Source: Anoplolepis gracilipes
Lineage: Eukaryota; Arthropoda; Insecta; Hymenoptera; Formicidae
Direction of reading: 5' to 3'
Assembly (NCBI RefSeq): GCF_047496725.1
Contig: NC_132980.1
Coordinates: 5,559,572 to 5,623,571 of the forward strand
Length of the DNA stretch: 64,000 nt
The notes beneath the pieces were generated by a model. That model saw only the letters and a program-made list of their open reading frames with translations. It had not been told where the DNA came from and searched no databases. The position numbers and the translations under genes were made by a program. Each line of letters opens with the position of its first letter. Position 1 is the first letter of the stretch. Shown piece after piece: positions 49,301 through 60,781 of the stretch.

Positions 49301-49575
49301 TTAAAATACGTTTTCTAGGTATAGCGTTAGGTGGTATGTAGCTCCATTGTACATACAGAAAATGATACTGTTCCTGTTACAAAGAAATTCGATAGTCTTT
49401 GCTCTTAAAACAGGTGGAGTGTTCGTTGCATCTATACAGTGCTTTGCTTCGGTATGAAAAAAAAAGATGTAAAATATATCTAGAAGAGTGCATAATAAAC
49501 ATAAAAATTAGATTTTTTTTTATTCTAGATGATAAAGACTTCAGTGTCTTATTTTACAGTCATTCCACACAGTGA
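46347..49575 (+). pseudogene. Locus I: odorant receptor pseudogene with four lesions
   Basis: Exons: 46347-46482, 46714-46833, 46984-47101, 47433-47700, 47840-47953, 48017-48107, 49016-49152, 49319-49451, 49529-49575. Exon 1 lost five bases between NLNKI and GLWPY (net frameshift) and gained one codon near the start. Exon 4 has TAA at 47534-47536 where J and K have CAA. Exon 5 has TAA at 47889-47891 where G has CAA. Exon 9 lost four bases (acagtcattccacacag), so the normal stop is out of frame. The remaining exons are open and splice sites are kept. Exons 8-9 and the DNA after them are very close to those of J, which matters for how J arose. Confidence 0.92.
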
Positions 49576-49920
49576 CGAGATTAATATAATTTTAATTAAA
49601 TGAAATCGTGATAAAAGAAAAAATAAATATAAAAATTATAATGAAGAAAAAAATATATAATTCACATATTTTTCATATATTAGAAAAATAATAAAATTTA
49701 TCTTTTTGACTCGTAGCTTAGATTATTGTTAGCGGCTTTTTTGATGAAAAAAATAAAAGAACATAGTTATTAAATTCAAAATCATGTTATTGCCTATATC
49801 TTTACACTGCGTATGCGTGCGTGCCTGCGGAGGTGCGTGTACACATCAAGTAAAACAAAGTATAATGAACATTTAATTACTTTATATTGTCTTTTCAAAA
49901 TCATCACCATGCATAATATT

Positions 49921-49988
49921 TCTCTCTCTCTCTCTGTCTCTCTTACTCTCTCTCTCTCTCCCTCTCTCCCTCTCTCCCTCTCACCCTA

Positions 49989-50057
<69 letters not shown>
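49921..50057. repeat. CT microsatellite after I
   Basis: About 137 bases of nearly pure CT with a few CCCT and GT interruptions, the longest of the CT tracts that occur at this position in most units. Confidence 0.9.
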
Positions 50058-50058
<1 letters not shown>

Positions 50059-51104
50059 ACATGTTACGCTTCTAAATAAATATTTATTATTAACATTCAT
50101 ATAATTATTTAATTTTTAAACTTTTAATAATATATAATATGTATGGGCACTAAATTAAAAAAAAAATATTTAATTTTTAATATAAGAAATGATATATTAA
50201 TATAACTGCAATGGAATCTTTATTGCGTTAGTTTTTTTTTACGTCGAATTTTTTTTCATCTAATTTTTTCAAATTCGAAAGCGCATTGTTATTTGACTTT
50301 CACCGAATAGTTAAGACATCAAAATATTTGAAATTAAGAATATTTTTTTCCAAGATTTAACATGAGTGTGTGTATTTATTAGAATGAAACGAAGGAAAAA
50401 ATGTCTACATATAATTATAGTGCAGAGTTCTTTTTATACAAAAGGGAGAGAGATATTCACGCACACCCTTTTAGCTACTATCAAACGTTTAATTCTGCAC
50501 ACGTCATTTTATTGAATCGCACGTGTTCGATCTCACGCTGGCACTTTGCGCAACTTTTCCTTTTGCATTACATATATTACAGTAATTTGCTATTAAAAAA
50601 TGTTAAAAAAAAAATTACAAAAAATAAACAAAAATTGATATTTTTTCAAAAAGCAAAAGAAGAATAAAAATTTCTTAGAAAAATATAGAGTGTAAAAAAT
50701 GGCAATATTTTTTTATACCTTTTGTAGATTGCAACATGCCGGATCATGTTATTAGAGAAAAAAAAACTTTTGAAAATAAAAACAGATTAAGAAGCAATTA
50801 GATTTGAAAAAGAATACCGAAAAATCAAGTAATGTTTTACTGTATAATATTGTATTATAAACATAAAATCAAACTCTCGATTTCTATGTATTTAGATATT
50901 TCTGCAACATGAATTATATCTAATGTGTATAATATATATAAGTATCTGACATAAAGAATTAATCATAAGTTTAGAAAACACAAGTAAAATGATTTGCATA
51001 TAAAATACTAATTTAATTAATTTAGTAAAAAACATTATTTTGTGTTATTATTCAAAAGTAGTAGCACAAATACTTTTTTTACAATGCATAAAGAAAAATT
51101 ATGA

Positions 51105-52491
51105 TAAACCTTAAAAAAAAAACTCACCTCCTATGATCTTGATTTTGCCATATGTTGTCAAGGTTATAACCCTAAGTAACATCCAGAAGGTTTTAGCAGT
51201 TGGTCGTGGTTTATAAAAAAATTATTATCAAAAAAAGTTTTATAAATAGGACGTAATTTTCTTACATTATGTATATTTAATAAAGCGTATTTTTAATGGA
51301 TCTATCTATTTAAATGTGATACATAGAATGTGTGGGCGGGGAAGAAGCTCCGCCATTCTCCCTGCACCCCCTTCCCCAACTAAAGTACTAACCCAACACT
51401 TACGAAGAAAAATCTATTTCATGTCACAAACCATAGACATAAAAGTATTGACCAAGTGTTGAGGAGTGAGAAAAGGTGCTTGTAGAAAAAGACAGATTGA
51501 AAAATGTGACCGTGCGTTCTCTCTCATATGCATGGTCACACATTTCAATCTGTCTTTTTCTACGAAAGTACTCACCCCTGTTCTTCAAATAAAGACAAAC
51601 GCTCGATCTATACTTTTATGTCTCAGAGGTTGGGTTGGGTTAATTTTTTAGTTGGAATGCAGGGGGGGAGGGGGCTCCGCCCCTCCCTTGCCCGTGCATT
51701 CAATGTATGTTTAAATAAATGAATTTTCCAGTCATACTTATTTTTATAACAAATTTATTTCCTTAAATGTTAATAATAACATAACATAACTTAATAAATT
51801 AATTATTGTTCATTGGATATAATTGTCGTATATATCGAAGAAAGCATCAATATGTTCACAAAAAGACTAAAGTATTTTAAGCAAAAATTCAAAAATGTAA
51901 TGTTTATAGTTATCATTCTGAGTACTGAAACGCGTAATATTAACACGCATTTCTTTCTACGGTCTTTTTATATTTTGAGTGTAAACTACAGTATTAGGCT
52001 CGACAAAATTTTCCAAATAATTTACGGTTCGGTGTACATAATTTTCATTTTGAATATCATATTAACGTCAATTAAATGCGTGGGCGAAAAAGGCTACCCC
52101 CCTGCAACCCCACTCCAACTAAAAACCTAATCCAACCCAATCTGTGTCTAAAACATGAAATAGATTTTGCTTTGTAACACAGATTAAGTTGGATTAATTT
52201 TTTAAATGGTATACATGTGCGGGGGGAGAGCGGAATCCCTTTCCCGCCAATGCATTTAATGTATCACATTTAAATAAACAGATACATTAAAAATGTGCTT
52301 TCTAAAATAAATATGGTACCAAAAATTGTATATAATACTTAAAACTCCTTTTGTTTATAACTTTTTAATAAACAACGACCAACGACTAAAACTTTTTGGA
52401 TGTTATCTAGGTCATGACCTTGACAACATTTGTCAAGTTCAAGATCATAGATGGTGGGTCCCCTTTTCTTAAAAATTACCCAAACAACTAC
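51105..52491. mobile_element. GC-rich foldback element in the I-J spacer
   Basis: The left part reads ctcctatgatcttgatttt then gttgtcaaggttataac and aacatccagaaggttttagc. The right part at 52340-52491 gives inverse copies, so the terminal repeats run about 130 bases. The inner arm around the tttagcagttggtcgtgg piece resembles that of the intron 2 elements of C and E, suggesting a related family. The interior has GC-rich blocks with C and G runs and a strong hairpin (arms 51482-51511 and 51534-51563). Short open frames inside do not resemble a transposase. Confidence 0.65.
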
Positions 52492-53376
52492 CGAGACATT
52501 TAAATTATTTATTATGTGAATAAATTATCGTACAAACATTTATACTATATTACTTTACATTTTGTATATATATACATACAATATATAAACTGTATTTATA
52601 TTAAATAACATGTTCAACTTCAAACGTAACTATCTACGTTTAGGGAAACATATTCAATTTTTCAAGCAATTTTCGTCAACCAAGAGATCATCGAGAAAAC
52701 AATAAAAAGAGAGAGAGGTAAATGTAAGTAATACTGTCACAAGTCTTATATAAAAAGATGTAATTTTTATTATCATTTTATCATTAGAATTATTTTTGTT
52801 GTCGGCTATTGTAAAGTTTTCTCAAAGCTGCATTGTTATTTGATTAACATTTTTATGATTTGATTTATGCACGATCCAAATTATTGTCAATCTAATCATA
52901 TGAAGAAGCTTTAAAAATCTGTAAAATCGTATTTTATCGATGTAACAAGCGATATAATATAGATAATTTTGGTACAGTGCAGTGTATATATTAGAAATTA
53001 GACTGATTAATATACTTCTAGTAATTATTTTCTACCAACAAAACGTAAATATACAGTTTGTATACCTTTAAACAGACAAAACTTATAGTGAATAAAGTTA
53101 AAATTTTGTGTGTATTTTAAAAACGTAAAATCAATTTAGGTTGTTTGAATAAATATATTTTTGCTAGTGTTATAAAAAATTCTACAAAGTTAACTCTCTT
53201 AAATAAAAAGATTATTTAATTTAATATTAGTACATATTTGATTATATTGTGCTACAATTTATAAAAGTAGAAAAGTAAATAATATTTGGTCGATCAATGG
53301 AAAAAAAAGGAGATAAGCGTAACACTTTTCAGCTACTTCACCAGTCATACGTATTCAAGACCTCACAAGAGAAATT

Positions 53377-53667
53377 ATGAATATTGAGTACTTTAATCTG
53401 AATAAGATTCTATTACTCCTTCTTGGCCTGTGGCCTTACAAACAATCATATTTCACTCGATTTCAATTTATATTTTTGTCCAGTATTTTGACATCAAATT
53501 TGATAGTTCAGGTAAGTTTGAATAATAATAAATGATATTAATATTATCAAATTTGATGAATTATTGCAATTTTTTTTATAAAATTTAAATATGAAAATTT
53601 ATAGATTAACATAAACTGTTATATCAGTTCTGTTAAAATATGAGCATACGTACACATACCCATATTC

Positions 53668-53706
<39 letters not shown>

Positions 53707-56677
53707 TACATATGTATATAAATGCATATATATATATATATATATATATTATTTTTTATGCAAATTTATAAGTAATCTTACTAAATTGCAGTGTACAACA
53801 TTTATCTCACAAAGATATACTATCGAATTTATCATAAAAGTCTTAGCTTCTATGTTTTATTCTGCTATTTTTGTAATAAAGTACAACTTGTTCTATGTTA
53901 ATATCGAAAGTGTAAGTTAATAGTTTGTAAAGTTGAAAGTTTTATACAATAGATAACTTTATTATTTAATAGCTTATTTATCAGAATAAGTTTTTCAAAT
54001 AAGTTTTTATGATGTATTTTCTGTATCGTTATTTTATATATAAAAACAAATATATAAAATTGTTAAAAACAACAGATGAAGGCTTTATTGGATCAATTAC
54101 TGCATATTAATAACAAGATAAAAGACAAAAATGAAATTGCTATTATGAAGAAATGTGGATATAATGGTAAATGGTATACCGTTGCACTTACAAGTAAGGA
54201 AATTTTGTTAGATTTGCATGTACATATTCTTCTTAACATATATGAGCTGTCAACCTTTCATTTTCGGAAAATAGATTTTGACAAAATGCAATAGTTTTTT
54301 TGTGTATATAATAATAATATTTTTTAAATTTTAAATAAAGTTGTAGAAAAGATAACAATAATTATCAGATAAAAATTGATTACAAATTGATTAAATTCAG
54401 GAAAGAATATTAAAGTTCCAATTATAATATACGCATATTAGTATGACACAGTATGTAAATTAATTTTAAAAAATTTATATGACAGAAATTAAAAAAACAA
54501 ATTCGTTTTCTGACACTTTTTCAGTATTAAGCGTTTGCCTTATATTTTTTGGTTCTATTGTGTTGTTCTGGCCGCAAATTTCCAACGTTACATTACCGAC
54601 AAATGTGTCGAGATCATATCCCTTACAATTCGTGATCATGACGGAATATTTTATCGATCAAGAGAAATATTATTATTTTATTATATTTCACTACTATACA
54701 TCGCTTTGCATCGCGACTCTTGTAATTTTAGGGACAGGAACAATACTTATTATGTATATAGAACACATCTTTGGATTGTTTAAAATTGCCAGGTATAAAC
54801 GTAATATAAAGATTTATATAATGTATCATTTTTAAACAAATGCTTAAATGAAACAATATAAACTTAACCCGAGAAATGCATTCAGTTAATAAATTTTTGC
54901 GTACAGTTATAACACAAACATTATTTATAGCTACCGTATCGAACGCGCAATGAACATTGACATGCTACGAAATATTAATCAAAAACACACTTTGATATAC
55001 AAGGGTTTAATTTGTGCTGTGAACATTCATCGACAAGCTATGAAGTTCGTATATACCCGATGTGCGTGAACTATGTACACATAATATCAATTTTCTTATT
55101 TTTAAAGCTTATGCAATGATTTGGTATCCAGTCTTCAGACAATGATGTTCTGTTTATTAGTGTTTACAGTTGGCTCGGTCAGCTTGAATCTGTTTCGAGT
55201 AAGTTTTCTACTTTTCTCTTAAATTTATTTTTTAAAGGGCTTTATATTTTCAAAACAGAGGTTTTGCGTTGTAACGGGTGATTATTTAAGTTATGCGATT
55301 ATTAAAAGTATACAATTATATACAATTCCCTTTTTCGATTTCGCCGTTTAATCGAATCCGATATCTGGGACATTTTATTTGATATTTTTTGTAGAATACA
55401 TTTGTACAAGTTTGCAAAAGTAAGTTATGTCGATTATGATTAATAATGTTGATGGTTAAATAAGGTTTTTTATAAAATGATAAAATAAGGTTTATTACAA
55501 AAAAGATGTAATTACGCCATTTTAAGGATTTACCAAATATTTTTCGATGTGTTTAAACTTAACTGTTTCACAAGTTGTTGAATTCAATATCAAAAATTGA
55601 CGAATTTAAAATAACACAATGTAGCGGATGTTAATATTAAAAAATTTAGGTTTTTTTGTTTTACTGTAGCTTGAATTTGTTAATTTTTTAATTTTAAAAT
55701 AAAATTCTTTTTTAGCAACGTGGAGAAAATTCTTTAAAAATATTGATAGGTATTTAACACACTTTTAAATCTAAATTTAAAATTTTCTATAATAATAATA
55801 AATCCCATATTTAATCATAAATATCGGATCGGGTATAATCGACATAAACAAATTTATTTTAAAAGTTAAAAACCCTAACACAATACACTTAAATATTTAA
55901 TATTGTTGTATTTAATTATTAATTGTTGGTTATGCAATTAAACTGTAATTGTAACACAGATGCTTGTAACACAATTTAATTATGATTAAAATAAACTGTA
56001 AATAAAATTTGATCATCCTGTTTTTTGTGTATAAAAAAAATAATTTTTGATTAAATTATTAAATTATCGTTAAATCTTATTAGATTTATGTTAGATTTTT
56101 CAGATTATATCGTCTAAAGAGAATATTACGGACTTGATATGCCCTTTGTCATTTACAATTGTCACCATTGTATATATGTTCTTAGTCAACTATATGGGTG
56201 AAAGTATAACAAATAACAATGATGTCATATTTGCTACCGCGTAAGAAATGTATTTGCACAACACATGCACAAAGATTTCAGACTGTAACATTAAATGTAG
56301 CGATTAATATTTCTGCACAACAAGCACGATGCTGAAGTTTACTAATAAAAAACGATATTTTGAGATATATTTCAGAGATTTTCATGTAAATTTATTATTT
56401 AAAATACGTTTTCTAGGTATAGCGTTAGGTGGTATGTAGCTCCATTGTTCATACAGAAAATGATACTGTTCCTGTTACAAAGAAATTCGATAGTCTTTGC
56501 TCTTAAAGCAGGTGGAGTGTTTGTTGCATCTATGCAGTGCTTTGCTTCGGTATGAAAAAAAAAGATGTAAAATATATCTAGAAGAATGCATAATAAACAT
56601 AAAAATTAGATTTTTTTTTATTCTAGATGATAAAGACTTCAGTGTCTTATTTTACAGTCATATATTCTACACAGTGA
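53377..56677 (+). CDS. Locus J: intact nine-exon odorant receptor, likely chimera of K-type 5' and I-type 3' parts
   Basis: Exons: 53377-53511, 53792-53911, 54076-54193, 54525-54792, 54931-55044, 55108-55198, 56104-56240, 56417-56549, 56627-56677. All are open, giving about 388 aa. The start MNIEYFNLNKILLLLLGLWPY lacks the residue found after Met in other units, because the preceding ATG has become ATT. Exon 4 is six codons longer than in C (insert around RSYPLQFVIMTEY). TM layout is as for C. Exons 1 and 6 are identical to K, while exon 8 (YSVRWYVAPLFIQ, then GGVFVASMQCFAS) follows I rather than K. AATAAA lies at 56701. The alternative in-phase exon 5 end is 55065. Ligand unknown. Confidence 0.93.
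53669..53748. repeat. AT microsatellite in intron 1 of J
   Basis: Two AT runs around a catatatacatatgtatata centre. The counterpart in K (60723-60820) is of different length. Confidence 0.88.
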
Positions 56678-57016
56678 CGAGATTAATATAATTTTAATTA
56701 AATAAAATCGTGATAAAAGAAAAAATAAAAATTATAATGAAGAAAAAAATATATAATTCACATATTTTTCATATATTAGAAAAATAATAAAATTTATCTT
56801 TTTGACTTGTAGCTTAGATTATTGTTAGCGGCTTTTTTGATGAAAAAAATAAAAGAACATAGTTATTAAATTCAAAATCATGTTATTGCCTATATCTTTA
56901 CACTGCGTATGCGTGCGTGCCTGCGGAGGTGCGTGTACACATCAAGTAAAACAAAGTATAATGAACATTTAATTACTTTATATTGTCTTTTCAAAATCAT
57001 CACCATGCATAATATT

Positions 57017-57108
57017 TCTCTCTCTCTCTCTCTGTCTCTCTCACTCTCTCCCTCTCTCCCTCTCTCCCTCTCTCCCTTTCTTCCTATCTCTTTCTCTCTC
57101 TCTCTCTC
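57017..57108. repeat. CT microsatellite after J
   Basis: The same tract as after I but about 45 bases shorter, although the flanks are almost identical. Confidence 0.9.
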
Positions 57109-58155
57109 TAACATGTTACGCTTTTAAATAAATATTTATTATTAACATTCATATAATTATTTAATTTTTAAACTTTTAATAATATATAATATGTATGGGT
57201 ACTAAATTAAAAAAGAATATTTAATTTTTAATATAAGAAATGATATATTAATATAACTGCAATGGAATCTTTATTGCGTTAGTTTTTTTTTACGTCGAAT
57301 TTTTTTTCATCTAATTTTTTCAAATTCGAAAGCGCATTGTTATTTGACTTTCACCGAATAGTTAAGACATCAAAATATTTGAAATTAAGAATATTTTTTT
57401 CCAAGATTTAACATGAGTGTGTGTATTTATTAGAATGAAACGAAGGAAAAAATGTCTACATATAATTATAGTGCAGAGTTCTTTTTATACAAAAGGGAGA
57501 GAGATATTCACGCACACCCTTTTAGCTACTATCAAACGTTTAATTCTGCACACGTCATTTTATTGAATCGCACGTGTTCGATCTCACGCTGGCACTTTGC
57601 GTAACTTTTCCTTTTGCATTACATATATTACAGTAATTTGCTATTAAAAAATGTTAAAAAAAAAATTACAAAAAATAAACAAAAATTGATATTTTTTCAA
57701 AAAGCAAAAGAAGAATAAAAATTTCTTAGAAAAATATAGAGTGTAAAAAATGGCAATATTTTTTTATACCTTTTGTAGATTGCAACATGCCGGATCATAT
57801 TATTAGAGAAAAAAAAACTTTTGAAAATAAAAACAGATTAAGAAGCAATTAGATTTGAAAAAGAATACCGAAAAATCAAGTAATGTTTTACTGTATAATA
57901 TTGTATTATAAACATAAAATCAAACTCTCGATTTCTATGTATTTAGATATTTCTGCAACATGAATTATATCTAATGTGTATAATATATATAAATATCTGA
58001 CATAAAGAATTAATCATAAGTTTAGAAAACACAAGTAAAATGATTTGCATATAAAATACTAATTTAATTAATTTAGTAAAAAACAATATTTTGTGTTATT
58101 ATTCAAAAGTAGTAGCACAAATACTTTTTTTACAATGCATAAAGAAAAATTATGA

Positions 58156-59527
58156 TAAACCTTAAGAAAAAGACTCACCTCCTATGATCTTGATTTTGCC
58201 ACATGTTGTCAAGGTTATAACCCTAAGTAACATCCAGAAGGTTTTAGCAGTTGGTCTTGGTTTATAAAAAAATTATTATCAAAAAAAGTTTTATAAATAG
58301 GACGTAATTTTCTTACATCATGTATATTTAATAAAGCGTATTTTTAATGGATCTATCTATTTAAATGTGATATATAGAATGTGTGGGCGGGGAAGAAGCT
58401 CCGCCATTCTCCCTGCACCCCCTTCCCCAACTAAAGTACTAACCCAACACTTACGAAGAAAAATCTATATTATGTCACAAACCATAGACATAAAAGTATT
58501 GACCAAGTGTTGAGGAGTGGGAAAAGGTGCTTGTAGAAAAAGACAGATTGAAAAATGTGACCGTTCTCTCTCATATGCATGGTCACACATTTCAATCTGT
58601 CTTTTTCTACGAAAGTACTCACCCCTGTTCTTCAAATAAAGACAAACGCTCGATCTATACTTTTATGTCTCAGAGGTTGGGTTGGGTTAATTTTTTAGTT
58701 GGAATGCAGGGGGGGAGGGGGCTCCGCCCCTCCCTTGCCCGTGCATTCAATGTATGTTTAAATAAATGAATTTTCCAGTCATACTTATTTTTATAACAAA
58801 TTTATTTCCTTAAATGTTAATAATAACATAACATAACTTAATAAATTAATTATTGTTCATTGGATATAATTGTCGTATATATCGAAGAAAGCATCAATAA
58901 GTTCACAAAAAGACTAAAGTATTTTAAGTAAAAATTCAAAAATGTAATGTTTATAGTTATCATTCTGAGTACTGAAACGCGTAATATTAACACGCATTTC
59001 TTTCTACGGTCTTTTTATATTTTGAGTGTAAACTACAGTATTAGGCTCGACAAAATTTTCCAAATAATTTACGGTTCGGTGTACATAATTTTCATTTTGA
59101 ATATCATATTAACGTCAATTAAATGCGTGGGCGAAAAAGGCTACCCCCCTGCAACCCCACTCCAACTAAAAACCTAATCCAACCCAATCTGTGTCTAAAA
59201 CATGAAATAGATTTTGCTTTGTAACACAGATTAAGTTGGATTAATTTTTTAAATGGTATATATGTGCGGGGGGAGAGCGGAATCCCTTTCCCGCCAATGC
59301 ATTTAATGTATCACATTTAAATAAACAGATACATTAAAAATGTGCTTTCTAAAATAAATATGGTACCAAAAATTGTATATAATACTTAAAAGTTCTTTTG
59401 TTTATAACTTTTTAATAAACAACGACCAACGACTAAAACCTTTTGGATGTTATCTAGGTTATGACCTTGACAACATTTGTCAAGGTCAAGATCATAGATG
59501 GTGGGTCCCCTTTTCTTAAAAATTACC
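58156..59527. mobile_element. GC-rich foldback element in the J-K spacer
   Basis: A near-identical copy of the element in the I-J spacer, carried along by the 7.1-kb tandem duplication and not by a second insertion, since the flanks on both sides match too. The hairpin loop has a short deletion relative to the first copy. Confidence 0.68.
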
Positions 59528-60429
59528 CAAACAACTACCGAGACATTTAAATTATTTATTATGTGAATAAATTATCGTACAAACATTTATACTATATTAC
59601 TTTACATTTTGTATATATATACATACAATATATAAACTATATTTATATTAAATAACATGTTCAACTTCAAACGTAACTATCTACGTTTAGGGAAACATAT
59701 TCAATTTTTCAAGCATTGCAATTTTCGTCAACCAAGAGATCATCGAGAAAACAATAAAAAGAGAGAGAGGTAAATGTAAGTAATACTGTCACAAGTCTTA
59801 TATAAAAAGATGTAATTTTTATTATCATTTTATCATTAGAATTATTTTTGTTGTCGGCTATTGTAAAGTTTTCTCAAAGCTGCATTGTTATTTGATTAAC
59901 ATTTTTATGATTTGATTTATGCACGATCCAAATTATTGTCAATCTAATCATATGAAGAAGCTTTAAAAATCTGTAAAATCGTATTTTATCGATGTAACAA
60001 GCAATATAATATAGATAATTTTGGTAACAGTGCAGTGTATATATTAGAAATTAGACTGATTAATATACTTCTAGTAATTATTTTCTACCAACAAAACGTA
60101 AATGTACAGTTTGTATACCTTTAAACAGACAAAACTTATAGTGAATAAAGTTAAAATTTTGTGTGTATTTTAAAAACGTAAAATCAATTTAGGTTGTTTG
60201 AATAAATATATTTTTGCTAGTGTTATAAAAAATTCTACAAAGTTAACTCTCTTAAATAAAAAGATTATTTAATTTAATATTAGTACATATTTGATTATAT
60301 TGTGCTACAATTTATAAAAGTAGAAAAGTAAATAATATTTGGTCGATCAATGGAAAAAAGAGGAGATAAGCGTAACACTTTTCAGCTACTTCACCAGTCA
60401 TACGTATTCAAGACCTCACAAAAGAAATT

Positions 60430-60720
60430 ATGAATATTGAGTACTTTAATCTGAATAAGATTCTATTACTCCTTCTTGGCCTGTGGCCTTACAAACAATC
60501 ATATTTCACTCGATTTCAATTTATATTTTTGTCCAGTATTTTGACATCAAATTTGATAGTTCAGGTAAGTTTGAATAATAATAAATGATATTAATATTAT
60601 CAAATTTGATGAATTATTGCAATTTTTTTTATAAAATTTAAATATGAAAATTTAGAGATTAACATAAACTGTTATATCAGTTCTGTTAAAATATGAACAT
60701 ACGTACATATACCCATATTC

Positions 60721-60781
<61 letters not shown>

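Larger units (their letters stand above)
49576..53376. other. I-J spacer
   Basis: CT microsatellite (49921-50057), the cacgtgttcgatctcacgct block (50520-50540), the GC-rich foldback element (51105-52491), the ttcaacttcaaacgtaac block (52610) and the upstream block of J. It is homologous along its length to 56678-60429. Open frames inside the foldback element are not considered genes. Confidence 0.6.
56678..60429. other. J-K spacer
   Basis: A near-identical copy of the I-J spacer, with a shorter CT tract (57017-57108), the second foldback element copy (58156-59527) and the upstream block of K. Confidence 0.62.

Noticed and set aside
49921..50057. CRISPR-like or satellite array
   Set aside because: It is a simple CT microsatellite with no spacers, and the genome is clearly eukaryotic.
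51466..52130. Open frames of 60-105 codons in the I-J spacer, repeated in the J-K spacer
   Set aside because: They lie in the foldback element, overlap its hairpin, differ in frame between the copies and show no family motif. Repetition is explained by the tandem duplication.
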